Positions 6,201 to 8,011 of a stretch of DNA of 8,011 nucleotides are shown one piece after another. Source of the DNA: Myxococcales bacterium (GTDB lineage Bacteria > Myxococcota_A > Polyangia > Polyangiales > Polyangiaceae); assembly GCA_013298325.1 (NCBI GenBank), contig JAAFHJ010000208.1:1-8011 (forward strand), written 5' to 3'. The notes below the pieces were generated by a model. It saw only the letters and a program-made list of their open reading frames with translations, was not told where the DNA came from and made no database searches. The position numbers and the translations under genes are program-made. Within the stretch, counting starts at the first letter, position 1, and every line of letters starts with the position of its first letter.

Positions 6201-7226
6201 GTGAAGATCCCTGCCGCGCTCCTACTCGCCGCCGCGTTACTTGCCTGCGGAGCGCCGCCGAAGACGGCCCACGAGGAGAAGCTCCCCGACCCGCTCCCGG
6301 TCGCCCCCGCGACCGCCTTCGTCGATCACGCGCTCACCGTCGGCACCGCCAAGCGCCACTACGAACTGCTGTTGCCCGCTTCAACGGGGCCCACTTCGGC
6401 GGGCGCGGAAGCGAAGGCGCCGCTGGTCATTATTCTCCACGGATACACGTCGAACGGCGAGCGGCAAGATGGCGTTTTCGGCTTCTCGGCCAACGCCGAC
6501 AAACACGGATTTGCCGTGGCGCGCGCCGAAGGGACCGTCGATACCGACAATCACCCCTTCTGGGACGCATCGCTGGCCTGCTGCGACTGGAAAGGGGCCC
6601 ACCCGGACGACGTCGGCTACCTCGACGCCCTCATCGACGACGCCGTCGCCACCGGCAAAATCGATGCATCCCGCATCTATCTCCTCGGCCACTCCAACGG
6701 CGCCTTCATGGCCTACCGCTACGGCTGCACCGGCCACCGCCCGATCGCCGGCCTCGCGGCCCTCGCCGGCCTCCCCGAGCTCGATCCTGCCGTCTGCAAG
6801 CCGATGAAGCCGTTCTCCGTGTTCCACCTCCACGGCGAGCAAGACTGGGGAATTCCTGCGAAAGGGGGCGTTCTCGACCCGGCCCGCCCCGGCTTCCCGA
6901 GCGCCGACGAAACCCTCGCCCGCTTCGCAAAACACGCCCATTGCACGGGGCCGATCGTCGCCGACCGGGGGCACGCCGACAACGAGCGCGAAGTCCCCGG
7001 CGCCGAAACCCGCGGCGTCCAGGCGACCGGCTGCCCGACCGGCCTCGCGGTGCGCGGCTGGTTCTTCGCGAAGATGGGGCACGACCCCGCCTTCCGGAGC
7101 TCGATGACCGATGCGCTCTACACCTTCTTTGAGCGGGCCCTTCCGTTCACGAACGCCAGCGAAATTGCTGGGAGCGGCGTCGCGAGGGACGGCGGGCCCA
7201 CTTCCAAAGGCGCCCTTCCCCAATAA
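6201..7226 (+). CDS. Alpha/beta-hydrolase lipoprotein, PHB depolymerase/LpqC-like esterase
   Basis: A 341-aa predicted secreted lipoprotein hydrolase. The signal peptide MKIPAALLLAAALLAC gives a classical LLAC lipobox with Cys16. The domain follows the esterase/PHB-depolymerase pattern: IILHGYTSNG with the oxyanion HG at 80-81, WDASLACCDW with the family's paired cysteines (127-128), DDVGYLDALIDD (136-147), nucleophile elbow GHSNG with Ser165, FHLHGEQDW with Asp215, and KMGHDP with His294 completing the triad. Related enzymes cut polyhydroxyalkanoate, feruloyl or acetyl esters; the substrate here is unknown. About 30 low-complexity residues follow the domain. The frame is open from an ATG at 6111, but the signal peptide begins only at the GTG at 6201, and the ATG at 6190 is out of frame and soon stops. 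It converges on the beta-propeller gene. Confidence 0.93.
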   Translation: MKIPAALLLAAALLACGAPPKTAHEEKLPDPLPVAPATAFVDHALTVGTAKRHYELLLPASTGPTSAGAEAKAPLVIILHGYTSNGERQDGVFGFSANADKHGFAVARAEGTVDTDNHPFWDASLACCDWKGAHPDDVGYLDALIDDAVATGKIDASRIYLLGHSNGAFMAYRYGCTGHRPIAGLAALAGLPELDPAVCKPMKPFSVFHLHGEQDWGIPAKGGVLDPARPGFPSADETLARFAKHAHCTGPIVADRGHADNEREVPGAETRGVQATGCPTGLAVRGWFFAKMGHDPAFRSSMTDALYTFFERALPFTNASEIAGSGVARDGGPTSKGALPQ

Positions 7227-7266
7227 AAAACGCACCCCAGCCCGGTACTTTCCGGATTGAGGTGCG
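7225..7266 (-). terminator. Intrinsic terminator of the beta-propeller gene
   Basis: Read on the minus strand, CGCACCTCA pairs with TGGGGTGCG (plus-strand arms 7258-7266 and 7231-7239) as a 9-bp stem with one U-G wobble. A nested CCGG/CCGG stem (7252-7255 and 7242-7245) lies in the loop, and a run of six T follows (plus-strand A at 7225-7230). It starts 16 bp past the stop codon of the minus-strand gene ending at 7283. The T tract overlaps the TAA of the convergent hydrolase gene. The plus-strand side of the hairpin has no T run, so it should act mainly on the leftward transcript. Confidence 0.88.
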
Positions 7267-7282
7267 CGTGGGCGAGGCAGAA

Positions 7283-8011
7283 TCAGGGCTTGAGTGTAAC
7301 CTGCTGGACGCCGTAGTAGCCGCTCGCGAGGAACAATTGATTCCCCTCGCGGGCGACGTTCTCCGTCCACCAGCCGTGGGTGCGGACGAACTGCTCAAAC
7401 TGGGGGGCCGCGGTGCCGAGCCGGTAGACGTCGACCCCTTCGCTGCCCCAGCCGGAGGTGACGAGGGCGCGGTCCCCGGTCACATCGAGGAGCCAGCCCC
7501 AACCGTTCTTCGCCGAGGCGGCACGATCGACGGGGTGGCGCGGATCGCTGAGGTCGATGTCGTGGAGCTGGACGGTCGGTCCATCATTTGGTGTATTTTG
7601 CATCCAGTTGTACTGCTGGACCGTCGTGAAGGCGTGGTTCCCCTTGACGAAGACGCGCCCCGTGTAGCCGGCGAGCTCGGTCTTGCTCTGGAGGACGGCG
7701 CGGTTTCCGACGAGGCGAGCCACGTCGAAGTCTTCGATTTGGTTACCGTTGTTCCAACGGTAGTCGACGAAGTAGAGTTCGTTCGGGTCGGTCTGGGAGG
7801 CGCCGACGAGCACACCGGGGACGTTCACCTTCGCCTTCACCTGGGGGGCGGCGAGATTGGTCAGGTCGATGCGATCGAGGTAGTAGCGGACGCGGTACTG
7901 GGTGTTGTTCGGATCGCGGGGGTCGGGGCGCTGGATCCACTCGTAGTGGGTCGTCATCAGCTCGTTGCCGACGACGCGGAGGTTGCCCCACCAGCCGTCG
8001 AGGTCGGTGTT
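7283..8011 (-). CDS. Beta-propeller-like secreted protein, C-terminal part (truncated by window edge)
   Basis: The frame is open from the right edge of the window, so the N-terminus is missing; 242 residues are visible. The ATG at 7957 is internal, since homologous-looking sequence continues upstream of it (for example NLRVVGNEL just before). Beta-propeller-like blades are suggested by repeated short units of the form VxGNxxxT or V(T)GDRALV, with DxxDLSxP and IDLTNLAAP turns: VVGNELMTTHY, LDRIDLTNLAAP, VKGNHAFTTVQQY, HDIDLSDPRHP, VTGDRALVTSGWG, REGNQLFLASGYYG. Such proteins are usually secreted or envelope-bound in myxobacteria; the signal peptide would lie outside the window. An intrinsic terminator follows the stop. 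No enzymatic motif is seen, and the exact family is not identified. Confidence 0.85.
   Translation of the reverse strand, partial: NTDLDGWWGNLRVVGNELMTTHYEWIQRPDPRDPNNTQYRVRYYLDRIDLTNLAAPQVKAKVNVPGVLVGASQTDPNELYFVDYRWNNGNQIEDFDVARLVGNRAVLQSKTELAGYTGRVFVKGNHAFTTVQQYNWMQNTPNDGPTVQLHDIDLSDPRHPVDRAASAKNGWGWLLDVTGDRALVTSGWGSEGVDVYRLGTAAPQFEQFVRTHGWWTENVAREGNQLFLASGYYGVQQVTLKP

Noticed and set aside
6381..7370. 329-aa minus-strand frame opposite the hydrolase
   Set aside because: It is antisense to a hydrolase with an intact catalytic triad and would read through the terminator hairpin; its composition is Gly/Arg/Val-rich shadow sequence.

Overview
High-GC bacterial DNA, most likely from a myxobacterium-like lineage (Myxococcota, Polyangia). 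The clues are three predicted secreted lipoproteins with short signal peptides and AC-GG or LLAC lipoboxes, GTG starts, weak Shine-Dalgarno signals and tight gene packing. This assignment is an inference from style, not from a marker gene.

Layout, left to right. Positions 1-332 are non-coding and hold two abutting tandem-repeat arrays: three 25-bp units, then four 41-bp units that each carry a near-perfect palindrome. Positions 333-6112 carry eight genes, all on the minus strand (transcribed right to left), with gaps of at most 64 bp or 4-bp start/stop overlaps. In transcription order they are: a 322-aa protein of unknown function; an endonuclease/exonuclease/phosphatase-fold lipoprotein; a lipoprotein with three Ig-like repeats and a ThuA/glutamine-amidotransferase-like C-terminus; a TsaA/TrmO-like protein; and four small proteins. 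The small proteins are a DUF7919-like CxxC protein, a DUF2247 protein, a DUF3349-like protein and a 135-aa orphan. The orphan ends next to the repeat arrays.

Positions 6113-6200 form a short divergent gap. From 6201 a plus-strand gene encodes an alpha/beta-hydrolase lipoprotein of the PHB-depolymerase/LpqC type. It converges on a minus-strand gene, cut by the window edge, that encodes the C-terminus of a beta-propeller-like protein. A hairpin with a T tract between the two fits an intrinsic terminator for the minus-strand gene.

Functionally, the lipoproteins and the hydrolase suggest an envelope-anchored degradative set (phosphoesterase, esterase, amidotransferase-like domain). The four small genes at 333-2029 look like accessory cargo. 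Their families are mostly uncharacterised, and the arrangement resembles the orphan immunity-gene clusters of polymorphic toxin systems, but no toxin is present in the window, so this stays a hypothesis. No RNA genes, transposases, integrases or CRISPR arrays were seen.
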